A stretch of 64,000 nt of DNA, from assembly GCF_019649055.1 (NCBI RefSeq), contig NW_026570276.1, forward strand, positions 920,593 through 984,592, written 5' to 3'. The notes beneath the pieces are model-generated. The model did not search any database. It was not told the origin of the DNA and saw nothing but the letters and a program-made list of their open reading frames with translations. Position 1 is the stretch's first letter. Each line of letters begins with the position of its first letter. Positions 44,323-56,028 of this stretch are shown here, in pieces. The stretch is from Paramacrobiotus metropolitanus. Its lineage: Eukaryota > Tardigrada > Eutardigrada > Parachela > Macrobiotidae. The position numbers and the translations under genes were made by a program.

Positions 44323-45127
44323 ACAGCAACAAACACATGTGTCAGCCTGTGTGCAATTTTTTAATAAAAGCTTGATTCACATCAGTAGATAGAGCAATGA
44401 ATTCTCTACGATTCCTCTATAATTTAAAAGGTGTAATGTGAGTAGAAATTCACCTTAAATCTACGCTAGTCGCTACGTAAGCTGTTCCTATAGCCAGCTT
44501 CTTTTCGGTCTTATAGTGCTGGAGCCTAAAGCGGTGCAATTCCCTAGATTTATCGGTTAAAAATAAATAGAAAAAAGAAGCCAAAAAAAATATAAAAAAA
44601 TCTTAGGAAAAACAAACAATCACCGATATTACTGCGCCCGGAAATCCAAGGGGCGCAAAGCAAAATTCTGTGCGCCCGGTTTGTTGGGGCGCATAGCCGT
44701 CACCATAAGTTATTTGTATGGTATTCTTACCGTATATTCCAAAATCATTATTTTACCGCAAACTTAATTGCTTTTTGACCATTCCTTTCAAACCGGGGCT
44801 TCCTAATTAAATGCAGTTTCCAGCAAATGAAGAGGTGAGAATTACAGTGCAAAGAACACTGCAGCATATATTTAAAGCACGCGGCTTTTCCGCAAGCCCG
44901 CTGTGCGGTACATCTTGTGCGGTGCTATAATATACCGCAACTGTAGCGAAAATCTGGCGTAAATCGCGCTGCGGTCTACCAGTGCACGCCAACGTGCATT
45001 TTTCTAGCTAGAGTAGTATTATATCCACAGCTGTATAGCGCTATGCATACCAGTATAATTATGTGTTGTGAGGAAAGAAGCGGCTCACGTACAGCAATAA
45101 AGTCTTTCAAAAGATTTTCAACGTATT
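44323..45127. other. Spacer with GC-rich inverted motifs
   Basis: TGCGCCCGG...GGGGCGCA occurs twice (44633-44657 and 44671-44693), each an inverted repeat. No gene seen. Confidence 0.4.
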
Positions 45128-45199
45128 GCGCCGTGGTGCAGTGCTACTGCCTACGCGGATCTAACGACGTAGCCGGGGTTCGATTTCCCCATCGGCGCC
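45128..45199 (+). pseudogene. tRNA-like sequence (degenerate tRNA or SINE head)
   Basis: GCGCCGT pairs at 6 of 7 positions with TCGGCGC. A box-A-like TGGTGCAGTGC and a box-B-like GGTTCGATTTCC are present, and a T run follows. The anticodon arm CTACG/CGTAG encloses a 12-nt loop and the T loop has one base too many, so a working tRNA is unlikely. Confidence 0.45.
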
Positions 45200-46402
45200 T
45201 TTTTCAGCCGTTTCTCGGTTTCCAGTGGATAGGGCCCTGGTTTGAGTGGGATATTGCATAGCATTCCAGTTAGTACTTTGAATTCCACTTAGTAACCAGA
45301 GCTTTACACCATTTTTATTGTTGAGAGCTTGGTCATTCTTTGTACTTCTATATTATTTTGTAAGCACAAACACGCCAGATTATGTCAATGGGCGTCGTAA
45401 ATGTGATAGCGTATAACGTGTTGCAGCTCCCTTCCAACGAAAGACACTTTTTGTTCCCGGATGCAGCACTTTGTCTGCATATGTGTTGATTCCGTGACAT
45501 TTCCGTGTTTAATCAACTCTTGGCTGGCTGGCTGTTGCTGACTCAACAGGAAGCAAATTTTCACTACATGAAGGAAATTCTTTGTCACTGTGCCAGACTG
45601 CCGCAGTAGAAAATGTATTATGCCACGCATTGTGTAACTGGTCTCAGAATCATGAACATTATTATCACGAAGCAGGTGCTGTCTTCCGGCTTACTGCTGA
45701 AGTAATGAAGAAAACCTTCGCTTACCATTAAGAGCGAGCTATTTTCTGGGAAGTCAAGGCATCAAAATGCTGCCTCATGGCAGTTTTCATTGGTAATGAC
45801 AAGCCAAGCAACACATACAATGCAACTGATGACAAATTGACATGCCAGTTCCGCTTAATAAGCAGCGAATGTTGTCGCGGCAAAGACAGCGTACGACAAA
45901 GAAGCGGAAACGATGTACTCGAATCTGTATTTAAAGCCCACGATATCAACAGACTCAATACTGTACTGTAATTTATAATTCACAACTCGCACAGTATCAT
46001 TATTAACTGAGCCAGTGGTGAATACACAATCAGTCTAATTATTTAGTAAGCAAAATGAATTTCTTGACGGTGGTGCTGGTGGTCGGGATAATTACAATTA
46101 TCATTCCGGAATCCACTACGACAGCAACCGATGCCATGATTAGCGCCAAATCCAATAGCACGGGGGCATGTCCTCCGAATTCCAGCAGCGCATGCAGCAG
46201 CATCAGTGCCACCAACAGTACCGGGAATGCAGCCAGCAGGCCTGCTGTCATGCCTCGGAGAGCTATACCAGGAGGAGGAGGATAGTCAATGTACTGCAAA
46301 GACAAACCGAAAGTGTTATGGTCATTACTGCCGATTCATAAGGAAATGCATTATGGACCACTTGTAATGCCAGATAATAATGGTTGAGAATTTTACTTAT
46401 GA
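45200..46402. other. Mostly empty interval with one small secreted-type frame
   Basis: A plus-strand ATG frame at 46055-46285 (76 codons) has a signal-peptide-like start (MNFLTVVLVVGIITIII) and a Ser/Asn/Ala-rich body. It may be a small secreted protein, but the opposite strand is also open, so support is weak. Nothing else seen. Confidence 0.3.
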
Positions 46403-49400
46403 CTAGACAGCGCTCATGGTGGCGTTGCGCTTGTCTATGGCGCTGCCGCCGCTCTGCTCCTGGGACATAGAATAAAGTACGCCGTACGCTGATCCCGTTA
46501 GTGTTACAAACTGCAACCCAGAAACGAAAACTTCTATAGTAGTACACTAGTACATATTTGCAGAATAGACGGTGTCTAAGAAATCTGACCAGTTCGGCAC
46601 GTCAGGCTGCAGTCTACTCAATAGTCATACTTCTGTTAGTAGCAGACAAGAAAGCCTCTCTGGGATCATTTAGTTTGACTGTTCGGCCTTACCGCAAACG
46701 CCCTGGCTGATGTCAGCTGGACCAGGCCCAGCAGGACGAAGTAGTACGATCGTTCTTTGGAGTAGCTAACTGCAGCGCAGATCAGTCGTGCGATGTCTTG
46801 CCGGGTCTGTACAGAGCAATACCGGTGCGAGGTTAAATCACTGCGAGGTTAACGCGCTGTGGTTAGAATATCGATACTAATTACCTGTGGGTCATGTATT
46901 GCGCTGGGGGCAAAGAGGATATTGAACGCCAATTCCTCGATATCTTTCCATAACTGCGCAATTTCCACACCCTGAATAAAGAAATGAAAAATCTGTTCTG
47001 AGTAGTTATGACAAGAAAAATAATTATAGTTATTGATTTTATTAGTATCACCTATCGTAATAAATCGTGCAACATACCGTTTAAATTTGTTTATATTGCT
47101 TCTGAAAAATTTCAAGCACTTTGTGAAGGGCACTCCTAGTTTAATCAGGAAAATAAAAAACCGGAAGGACATCGGTTCGTGGAGTTCATTACTTCGGGTG
47201 TTTCATTTAAACGAAAGTACGAGTCCCTATCGTAAAAGTAATGAAATTCGGAATACTATGTTTCTAATATTACCTACACTGCAGCTATCTGCATGACTAT
47301 ACTTCAGTATTAACATTATTTATTATTAATTTTCTGAGCTGCCGGCATGTTTACACTGTACATCAAATACAAGCCCTCGCATACACGACGTGCAGCTACA
47401 GAGTCTGTACTGACTGACTGAGCGTGATGGGCTTAAGGAAAACGGCCCGGTACATAACTTCAAAAAAGGGATGCATACAATAGACCTTTCGAACGCACTT
47501 CGAATCACTTTTTTTGTAAAACTTTATGTAATTCTAAAGCTAAATGATTTGTATACATTGTTCTGAAAACCGTTTGTAAGTGCAACATCCGGTTGCCGAG
47601 ATATGGCGTACTCAAAATAGGAGAAAAGTTTAAGTGCATTGTTGTGTACCAAAAGTCTGGTTACTACCGGATCTTCTTGAAACTTTGCTATAAAGGCACA
47701 TGGCGCTAACGTCGAAAGTGAACCAATATCAGATCCACTGCATTTTCCCCCGATTTTAAATTGAAAAATTTTGAATTCATTTTAAAATTATGGAAAATTG
47801 TACAATACACGACACGTGTGATGTATACACTATACTTGCGGCTTACCATCTGCAGCGGTTGCAGCGCCGCATATGTGACCAGGAGAAAATGCACAGCGTA
47901 GTGGGCCGCGTTAGCCCAGAAGATTGCGGTCGTTCGGGCGTCAGTGAAGTTTTCCGTGAAGGAATGACCCAAATACGCCAACACTATCAACCAGTCCAGG
48001 AGCAGCCAGGCAGCGAGCACGAAGGACCACACGCGGTGGATTTCCTGAAAAATCGGTCCTAGTTTCCTCTCATGCTGATAGCAGTCCTGGACCGTGGCGT
48101 ATATCGTCTGCGGGACGAACGGTCGGCCGGGGTCCAGATCACGTTTGAGCTGTGTCAACTTGCGCACCAGCGGCTGCACCCATGTGGCTTGAAAATGCAT
48201 GATAATGCCGACGAAGCAACCGGCACTGCATGTGGATAACACGTCAACAAGGGGAATTATCGGCGTTAAAATAATAATCATGTGTTTTTCACTGACTGGC
48301 CAGTGGATAAACGGAACCGAGAGATTCGTTGGCGGTACGTTGACGGCGTATCGGGTGGAGGCGTAGGTTTGAATTATCGTGTGCACCACGAGGAACCCCA
48401 TACCGGCACCGCTCACCACATTCAGGGATCGCGACACACGACGAGCGGCTGACTCCTGACGCCATTGCGTAACACTCTGCAGTATGGTGGTCCCCCGCAG
48501 CCAGGAAGCTACGACGTCCAGTCCACCCAGGAGGCAATAAAAAATGGTCTCACAATTCGTTACCACGATGACCAGCCAGGGAACCTTGACACCGGGATCT
48601 TTGACATGGCTGAGCGGCTCGTCGCCCATGCTCTTGATCCCGTCCACGAAGTTACTGCCCAGATACAGCAGCATTCCCGCGCCCAGTACAAAACCCAACA
48701 GGTTGATGACCACATGCGCCAGGAAGCGCCACCACGGCGGTTGGCATGTGCGGACGATGGGCAGCATGAGGATGAGCAGGAGCGGGCTGTATGCGAGCAG
48801 CCACAACCAACCTGCTTGAAGGAGTCTTTTGCAGCGGTCTGGGAAGGCCAGCAGCCACCTGGCCATAGAAAGTAAATTGACATTATCAATTCCCAACGTT
48901 TCACATTTCAAACGGCAAATCCGACCAGTGTAAAATCACAACGCGGCTACGCTACGCGCCTTTGAAAAACGTTGGAAATGGAAAATTTAATTTTTGTTTA
49001 TTGATCCTTCAATCAATGCAAATGCAAATCAGATGCAATTTAATCAGGCACAGTGGAGTAGCAATAAAAATTTAAATATGAGCCGCGGTATCAGTAACCA
49101 CATAATTATCAGGCAGCAGTGATTATTGAAATTCATTCACCACAGTCTTAATCGTTTAGCAACGGCTTGCGCGCATTAATGTTGTTTCATCTAATTTCTT
49201 CTATTTTCACTTCAGATTACGAAACAGCTACAAAAACGGCTCGACAGTGTCTGAATTTTTATCTTACCTGGTCGTGGACAATTTGCAACGAGAGAAGAAC
49301 GATTCTGGTGCAACGTTGGAAGGAGGCGTTGCCGGTACGCGGTGAAAATGGCCGAGGTCATCCGCCTGTCCGGCTTCGATGATCCCGGCGTACTGAAACG

Positions 49401-49485
49401 TCGATACGTTTCGATCCACGGGAGCGCCGTGACGTCGCCGTAGGCCAGCAACAGACATCTCGATGCCGGACGCTCGACTAGCCAT
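46403..49485 (-). CDS. Gustatory-receptor-like 7TM protein, five exons
   Basis: Exons 49485-49268, 48858-47847, 46971-46885, 46806-46693 and 46510-46403 all have GT-AG borders and matching phases. They total 512 codons plus a TAG. Hydrophobic segments include LWLLAYSPLLLILMLPIV, LLGFVLGAGMLLYLG, VPWLVIVVTNCETIFYCLLG, MIIILTPIIPLVDVLS, FVLAAWLLLDWLIVLAYLG, FLLVTYAALQPLQ and a last one in exon 4 (YYFVLLGLVQLTSARAFA) into exon 5. Long loops, no DRY motif and several small 3' exons carrying the last membrane segment fit the insect-type GR/OR superfamily (ligand-gated channels with a cytoplasmic N-terminus). The ligand is unknown. The long second exon alone would give a truncated protein. Confidence 0.75.
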
Positions 49486-52269
49486 AATGTCAGGGAATAA
49501 AGTGCGGTTAGACAGTACGAAAAGCCAGTGAACGCTGAGTTCCCTGTCGCCGCTTGCTTCCCTGCCGATTTATATCCCTTCACTGCTCCTCCATACTGCC
49601 TAAACAGGATTGACGCAGGAGCTCCCATTAGATTTCCAGCGAGCAAACAAGGATGCCGGGATGCTGCAACATAATATATTGCAGTTTTTCTGGTTGCTGC
49701 GCGGATCTGTCACCACTTAATGGATCAAACTACTGTTAAACAGTACCGTGTATCCGCGTCATTCGGGCTGTTAAAATATTTTTCCCGGTAGCAGCGAACC
49801 CTGGAAGCACTGGAGCGCAACCCCGTGCAAATTTTACGCACCTGTATCTTCTCCGCAGTTTCCTCTCCAGAGCATGGTTTTTTCGTATATTAAATAGGCG
49901 ACGCTAATGCACCGACCGGCGATGGTGTTGATGTGTCATGATCATGTGCCACACAGCGACGCCAGTGGCCGCTCTACCGCTCGCTAAGGTCAACAACAGG
50001 GGATTTCCGCAACACGATGCCAGCATTCACTTTCGGCTTTGTTTGATTAGGTAGCGAACTCTTCCCTTTCGCGCTGCTGTTGACAGTTCGACTCCGGTGT
50101 GCTCTGTTGATTTAGCAGCGTTCAGTATTAGCAGCCTCCTGCCGGTGACCTTTTCTCGATTTCCACACACTGGCTGTTATATGGCCTGCAGAAAAGTTGA
50201 TAAAATAAATAAAAGGCAAACTCATCAGTAACAGAGAAATCGTTTTAACGGTCATCTGTGTAGTGCGTACATATTCTAGATAACCAGATTCCACAAGCTC
50301 CACATTATACCAGTTCCAGTTAGACTTATTCCACGTTATAAAAATCACTTTTTAAAGAATTTTAACATTATTATTATAACTGATGGGAATTCCCAGACAT
50401 TTTCTTGCACTGTTTAATGCACTTGCACCATTGGCAAATGGCTTGTATACATTGGCGTGAAAATCGTTTGTGCGCTCAACTTCCGGTTGAATACAATTCC
50501 CACCTTTAAATGTAGCAGAAGCCGCATTATCAACCGATCTTATTCAAATAGCACATAAAGACGCATATTTGCACGGAGATTTATGATACTCCAAAGAAGA
50601 CTCCCGCCATGTTTTTTTCAACCTATAACTGTCAAAATTCTTAAATTCATTTCATTCAGTTCATGATAAAGTCAGGTAAATGATGTACCGGGTGGCTCAG
50701 CAAAATGGCGGGCTAGGTTTTCATTGTGAACTGGTCCCGCCCAACGTCCGATTGACTTCATATTAGTTTCATTCGAAAGAGCAATTCCTCAAACATAGAA
50801 CTGCTTAATCATATTAACCGTAAACAAAGATTTAACGTTTTAGTGAATTATTTTAATAAAATAGATGGAATTTGACGGTGACAGAATCGAAAATTTGAAT
50901 TTCCCTTTTAGCAAATTAAAATTTGCTGTTATTCAGCTTGGAAGATTAAAATCTGTCGCCTTGATATTTCAGATAGAGTAATTGTTTCATGTTTTTTTAC
51001 TGTAAACAGATACGATATTTCGGTCAGCGCGTTCGGTCCAGAAACTGGAAAGCTGGAGCGCCGGACATTTAATTTTCGTGAAATCCTCCGCCAGCATTTT
51101 CAGAAATCAGTTTCTCACCAACGCTGCAAAAGTGGATCTAAATCAAATTTACTTTTATAAGAGCAATATCTTAGCGACAAAAACAGCTAAATTAGCCTGT
51201 TTTGGTGCAGCCTTCCATACAGAAAAAAAATATTTGTAAAAATGCTCAAAAATTAATAAAAAAAATCGGCATTCTTTCCAAAAGTGAATCGAGTGCATTG
51301 CTCTTCCATTGCAAGCAATATGGAAACCAATTTTTGTATGCTGATAGAGTACGTCATTCTCTACATGAAACAGTTAAAAAAATTAAAATAGTTCATATGG
51401 ACACAAAATGAATGACACAAAATGAATATTTGCTAATTCCTTCACTATTAATTTTGCTTTTCCAAATCTTCCGTCATTACTTTTACTTTTTACTATTCCT
51501 CAGTAACCGTACCTACTTTTTACTTACTTAGTACTTGATAGACAAACAGTAATAAATGTGCTCTTCGTATTTAAATTTGGAGATGAACCGCAGCACGCAG
51601 CACATTCTATAAAATGTAATATTCTGTATTTACACAGAGCGGCAAGTACCAAAATCATTACGTAAACTATCATTGAGTTTCATAGTACGCAGACATTCAG
51701 ATATTTCGATAAGAATATTTATTTTCATAGAAACGATTTTTGTTTTTGGGTAATGCTACCTTCTTTGACAAATCGACATATACATGACGTACCGGTGTTA
51801 ATCACGCCACTCGCGCAAATACTGTAGTCGTCAATAGCATCTGCGCTGCAGCAAAATTTTATTTACCATTTACTTTTCACGGCGCAACTGCACTTACTTT
51901 TACGTACCATTTACTTTCCTGTTTTGCGGTCTACTTACTTTTTACTGAATTAGTAAACCACAAAAACGGCTTCGGGCTTACTACGTACTTATATGTGAGG
52001 TTTACTGTTTGCTGTTACAAATCAAACAACACTGCTAACAAAGTATTGCGATGACTTGCGTTACGTTGCTTAACCGCAATGGAATAATCGTTTGCTTTCT
52101 GACAATTTATTTTGCTGACCCACACATTACTATTTTACGCAACCTCGCGACCCACAGACTGTTGACCAACAGTTCGGTTTTTTGTAAATTTTGCTGCCCG
52201 ACCATCTTGTTGAACCTATTTTATAGACATTCAGCTTGCGTATCGGTTTGGTTTTAGGTTTTTTCTCAT
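49486..52269. other. Gene-poor interval
   Basis: The only candidate is a 47-codon minus frame from about 50255 to 50112 with a signal-like start (MTVKTISLLLMSLPFIYF) and a basic tail; unsupported. Otherwise AT-rich spacer. Confidence 0.35.
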
Positions 52270-52640
52270 CTCATAATTTTTTCTTTGATTTTAAAGATAT
52301 TTAGCCTCTTCGTGTTTTAAGGCCATTAGGCTCTCTCACGTTTCTTAGGTTGCTGTACTTTCTTAGCTTTCGTAGTACTGTACTGTTCTTAGGTTTTCTT
52401 ACGTTGTCTTATGTTTTCTTATGATTTTAAAATTTTTGTTTTACGAAATGGCTGTGCGCCCCGACAAACGGCTACCGATCACTTCGGCCGTTTTCATTTC
52501 GGCCGCGCTCATTTCGGCCGAAGTTTTTCGGCCGCCACTCACTTCGGCCGCCATTCATTTCGGCCGTCATTCATTTCGGCCACAATTCACTTCGGGTAAA
52601 GTACGTTTCGGCGAAAATAGGCCTTGCCTAAACTTTTATT
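52270..52640. repeat. Satellite-like arrays: CTTAGGTTTT then CATTTCGGCC
   Basis: Bases about 52310-52430 repeat TTCTTAGGTTT and TTTTCTTACG-type units. Bases about 52480-52605 repeat CATTTCGGCCG at 15-17-bp spacing (seven or more copies). Both words return on the opposite strand at 52915-53400. Confidence 0.75.
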
Positions 52641-52914
52641 CTGTTCTGCAGGGTAAAAATAACTGAATAATTATCGGTAGCACGAACTTTTCTTCTATTT
52701 CTACTTCATCTTGCACGCACCATTTTTCAAACAATTTTGGAAGTGCTGCTGTCACCAATGCACCATCATGTCTCTCTTTTCCAAGTGTTCTTATTAACAG
52801 ATCGTCGACCGTCATAAGATCGATCACACGAAGACTAACGTCCCGGGTGAGTTAACCGCACGACACCCAGAAAAACATAAAAAAAGGTAAAGAAATTATC
52901 AGATCTTAAATCTT
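52641..52914. other. Spacer between the opposed arrays
   Basis: Unique-looking sequence. A 63-codon minus frame (52827-52636) has no recognisable domain. Confidence 0.35.
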
Positions 52915-53560
52915 CTGAGAATAACCTAAGAATAAATACGAAAACCTAAGAAAGCCAAATATATAAGTTCATAACCTAAGAAACATAAGAAAACATAAGA
53001 AAACCTAAGAAACTCAAGAAACCCAAGAAACCCAGGAAACCCAAGAAACCCAAGAAACCTAAGAAACCTAAGAATCCGAAGAAACCATACAAACTTAAAC
53101 AACATAAGAAAACCTAAGAAACCTAGGAAACCATAACAAACCTAAGAACCCTAAGAAAACGTAAGAAAACCTAAGAAAACAGAAGAAGACCTAAGAAAAC
53201 CTACGGAACCTAAGAGAGCCTAAGATGGCCGACATATCCAGTTGCCGAAATGAGCGTTGGCCGAAATGAGTGTTGGCCGAAATGAGTGTTGGCCGAAGTG
53301 AGCCACGGCCGAAATGAACGTTGGCCTAAATGAACCTGTGCGGCCGAAATGTAACGCAGCCGAAGTGATCGGACGCGAACCGCTTCGGCCAGGCGACGGA
53401 AGGTCGCGCGGCGTAAAGTCCTACCGACGAAATGTCCAGTGACGAAACGTTGCGCGGCGAGATGGCCTTGCGGTGAAATGTCTGCGACCAAAAGTCCTGC
53501 GTCTATTGGTCCGCGGCGAAATGTCGCGGTGCCCATTATTCATGTGATAAGAGTCATGTT
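52915..53560. repeat. Satellite-like arrays: CCTAAGAAA then GGCCGAAATGAG
   Basis: About 52915-53220 is a dense run of AACCTAAGAAA units, with local AGAAACCCA variants. Then 53240-53395 repeats GTTGGCCGAAATGAG at about 16 bp. It passes into CGGCGAAATGTC-type words to 53540. The words are complements of those at 52270-52640, but the order of the two blocks is the same rather than mirrored. Confidence 0.8.
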
Positions 53561-53710
53561 GATGTGGAGCCTCGATGCTTTCAACCGATGGGCATCGTGT
53601 GCAGTTAGTACGCTGGGCGGTCTCTCGTTCTCGCACAAGACGGTCAAAAGTTTTTTTTACAATCCTGGTATTCAAACCGGAAAAGCGTATGGCATCATCA
53701 TGAGAAACTC

Positions 53711-54495
53711 TCATGCTGACAGACGGGTCTTCCTCATAGATTCAGGTATGTCGGTATGATAATCCCTTCCACGAGGGTTCAGACTATCGTAGGGTCGCAG
53801 TTTTACCGCGTGCTTTAAAACGCCTGCTCCCATGGCACCCAGTCCGCTGCGAACGGCCCGAGCCTGTGATTCTTTATCTTCGCTTATCAGCCAGACTTCA
53901 CTGGTGGCTGTGTGGCGCAGATACATGGCGTAAACCAATATAACACCATCGTTAAGTGAGCGGTATCGGCCATTTTCCTTAGGATAAAGACCGGAGTGAC
54001 TATTTTGCCGCAGTGTGCGGCAAAATAGCCAACCAGCTATAGTGCCGCATATTGTTCTTACTGCGGCAAAATAGCCTTAGCCAATTTTTTATCTTCGCTT
54101 ATGAGCCAGACTTCGCAGGCGGCTGTGTGGCGCAGGTGCAAGGCGTAGACCAATATAACATTATCGTTAGGCGAGTTATATGGGCCATGTTGCGGAGGAT
54201 AGAAGACCCACTGCAAATAATTGGCTAGGTACTCGCTCTGGAAATACACACGGCTAGGCTTATGGATAAGTGACGCAAGGTAATTTAATGCTTCTGTGGC
54301 CTTCATCCGTTTCTCCTCGTTTGTAGAGCACTGCAGTCCGTGGAGTTCCTCTTTCACTTTATAAGGAACTATTAGTAGCACATCTTGTGGCAGGGTGATA
54401 ACTTTTCTTTCCACAATATCTTGAAATACCATAAGGCCAGCGGACTTCAGCAGTGTGCTCGTATCGACAACCAGCTTTAGACTACCTTTCTCCAT
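53711..54495 (-). pseudogene. PIN-domain protein, copy 2, split by a hairpin repeat and partial duplication
   Basis: The ATG at 54495 opens a PIN domain with Asp in LVVDTSTLL, Glu in VKEELHGL, Asp in PNDNVILVYAL and Asp in ISEDKK. At 54075-54000 it runs into a short repeat with TATTTTGCCGCA arms and stops. Beyond the repeat, 53990-53870 repeats the PIN segment found at 54195-54080 and continues to the C-terminus (GAGVLKHAVKL, RGRDYHTDIP) with a stop at 53711. The copy thus carries an internal duplication of about 115 bp with the hairpin at the junction. It is related to the gene at 41607-42237. Confidence 0.7.
54000..54076. repeat. Short hairpin repeat inside the PIN gene
   Basis: CTATTTTGCCGCA-GTG-TGCGGCAAAATAG (54000-54028) is a perfect hairpin. 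A third inverted copy, ACTGCGGCAAAATAGCC, ends at 54076. The word is nearly the same as the unit of the array at 62.6 kb. Confidence 0.8.
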
Positions 54496-55026
54496 GATGT
54501 AACTTTAACGATGACTGCAATATTTACAACAGATATCAGGGTCGGGACTGCTGCAGACGATTTAACATTGTGCGTTTTCCTGCCTAGAGATTCTTTGTGT
54601 CTGACTCACGTAATGTGCGTACATACACCGACTGTATATTAAAGCCCTCAGGGCCATTTTGCTGTACTTCAGTATATATAATCAGATAATATTGCGATCC
54701 TGACACGTCATACACATGTACAGTGTAGCTGCTAGCTTACTTTGGTGGTGCACACATGGATAATTATTTTAAATTTTTATATGTACATACATGCAGCCGT
54801 CGCAGCGCAGCCGGCTTAACAGCAGTACACACTACGGAAATTTTAATGCAAGTAATAGCACAACTACAATTTTCAAAGCAGTTCTACAACAACTCACACT
54901 TTTAAGCACTGCAAGCACTCCACTGTACTGGAAGTAATTTGCACTGTTCAAATACAGAAGCCAATGCAGATTAATCGTACGCAGATTTCAGACGAACGAA
55001 AATAGCAAGGTATGGTTATAATCAGG
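54496..55026. other. Spacer
   Basis: No gene, RNA or repeat seen. Confidence 0.4.
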
Positions 55027-56028
55027 CTATCTAGTTTTTTTCAAACTGATTATCCACATCAAAGGATCAAATAAGATCTGCGAAGTGTACAACAGGTTAA
55101 AATACTGTGTTGCTGCGAACATGGCCTGCGATTTCTTCTTGTCGACGAACCACTGGTACAGATAAGCAATATCAAGGGGCAGCCAGCAGATAATAACGCT
55201 AACCGTTGTTAGTGTCAAGATCCAAAATGGACGAACAGCGTTTCTCTTGGACGATTTTGGTTGGATATTATCAACAGCAGGTGGAGCAGCGGCCACACCC
55301 ATCGGATAAATTTTAACCGGCCGTGAGCGGCTATTGGGTCCGCTGATCTGCTTTGGCACCCGAAAACGTCCCTTAATAAGATGTACGTAGACACCGATAA
55401 TAACAAAAAGCGGCAAGAATCGGTTGACGCAACTATCGACTTTTGTGAAAATGTGAATGCCATCGATAAGGGGCTTAGCGCAGAACGTAGAGCCGTCTTT
55501 TTTTGACTGGTAGGGCAAAAATTTAAAAAGAAACAGCATCGGTACTTTCAGCAGGTGTACGTAAATAACTGGCGCTAAGCAAATTAAAACGGCGGCTTTT
55601 AGGGTGTGATGGACGCGATAATGATGGGGAAACTGAAACGCCCACAAGCGATTCAGAGCAATCAACATGGTAAAAAAAACGGGAATCAGGCCTGTAATCC
55701 AGTGAAAATAGTTAAAAAGAAGGCATAAGGGTTCACCAAAGGTCACTATTTCAGTTTCCAGTATTTCGCTGTAGTAGATGAAGGGTACCGTTCCGGTGAG
55801 ATAAATGGTGTTGGCAATGTACAGAAACAGCAGGTAGACTGTGAAACGATTAATGTACCATGGTCTCAATGCGAAGGTAATCACCATGCCAAGATTGAGA
55901 ACAAACGAGGTGACAGCAACAAGCAAACGAGCGCAAAGAAGCGGCGTAATAGTAGCAGAGTGATCTGACCGTGACGACAAGGTCACATTGGTAGCATTGC
56001 TTGTGTTCATGGCGCGAAGGTCCTGCAT
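55027..56028 (-). CDS. Rhodopsin-family (class A) G-protein-coupled receptor, single exon
   Basis: This is an intact 333-codon frame. N-glycosylation sites (NTSNATNVT) come before TM1 (LLVAVTSFVLNLGMVITFAL). TM3 ends in LNRLWAF in place of DRY. TM6 is WILTLTTVSVIICWLPLDI with the CWLP motif, and TM7 ends FDPLMW in place of NPxxY. Cys residues before TM3 (EPLCLLF) and in loop 2 (STFCAKP) can form the usual disulfide. The third inner loop is short and basic. It looks like an orphan receptor of a lineage-specific intronless group. The ligand is unknown. Confidence 0.85.
   Translation of the reverse strand: MQDLRAMNTSNATNVTLSSRSDHSATITPLLCARLLVAVTSFVLNLGMVITFALRPWYINRFTVYLLFLYIANTIYLTGTVPFIYYSEILETEIVTFGEPLCLLFNYFHWITGLIPVFFTMLIALNRLWAFQFPHHYRVHHTLKAAVLICLAPVIYVHLLKVPMLFLFKFLPYQSKKDGSTFCAKPLIDGIHIFTKVDSCVNRFLPLFVIIGVYVHLIKGRFRVPKQISGPNSRSRPVKIYPMGVAAAPPAVDNIQPKSSKRNAVRPFWILTLTTVSVIICWLPLDIAYLYQWFVDKKKSQAMFAATQYFNLLYTSQILFDPLMWIISLKKTR

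Noticed and set aside
45128-45199. Functional tRNA
   Set aside because: Anticodon loop of 12 nt and an extra T-loop base; more likely a pseudogene or SINE head.
46039-46305. 88-codon minus-strand hydrophobic frame
   Set aside because: The complement of the Ser/Ala-rich plus-strand frame; hydrophobicity follows from GC-rich codons read backwards.
52411-52666. Two overlapping frames rich in FGRxHFG or ISAA words
   Set aside because: Products of the CATTTCGGCC array, not genes.
52915-53220. True telomeric repeat
   Set aside because: CCTAA words are irregularly spaced with AGAAA between them, and no uninterrupted TTAGG run occurs.
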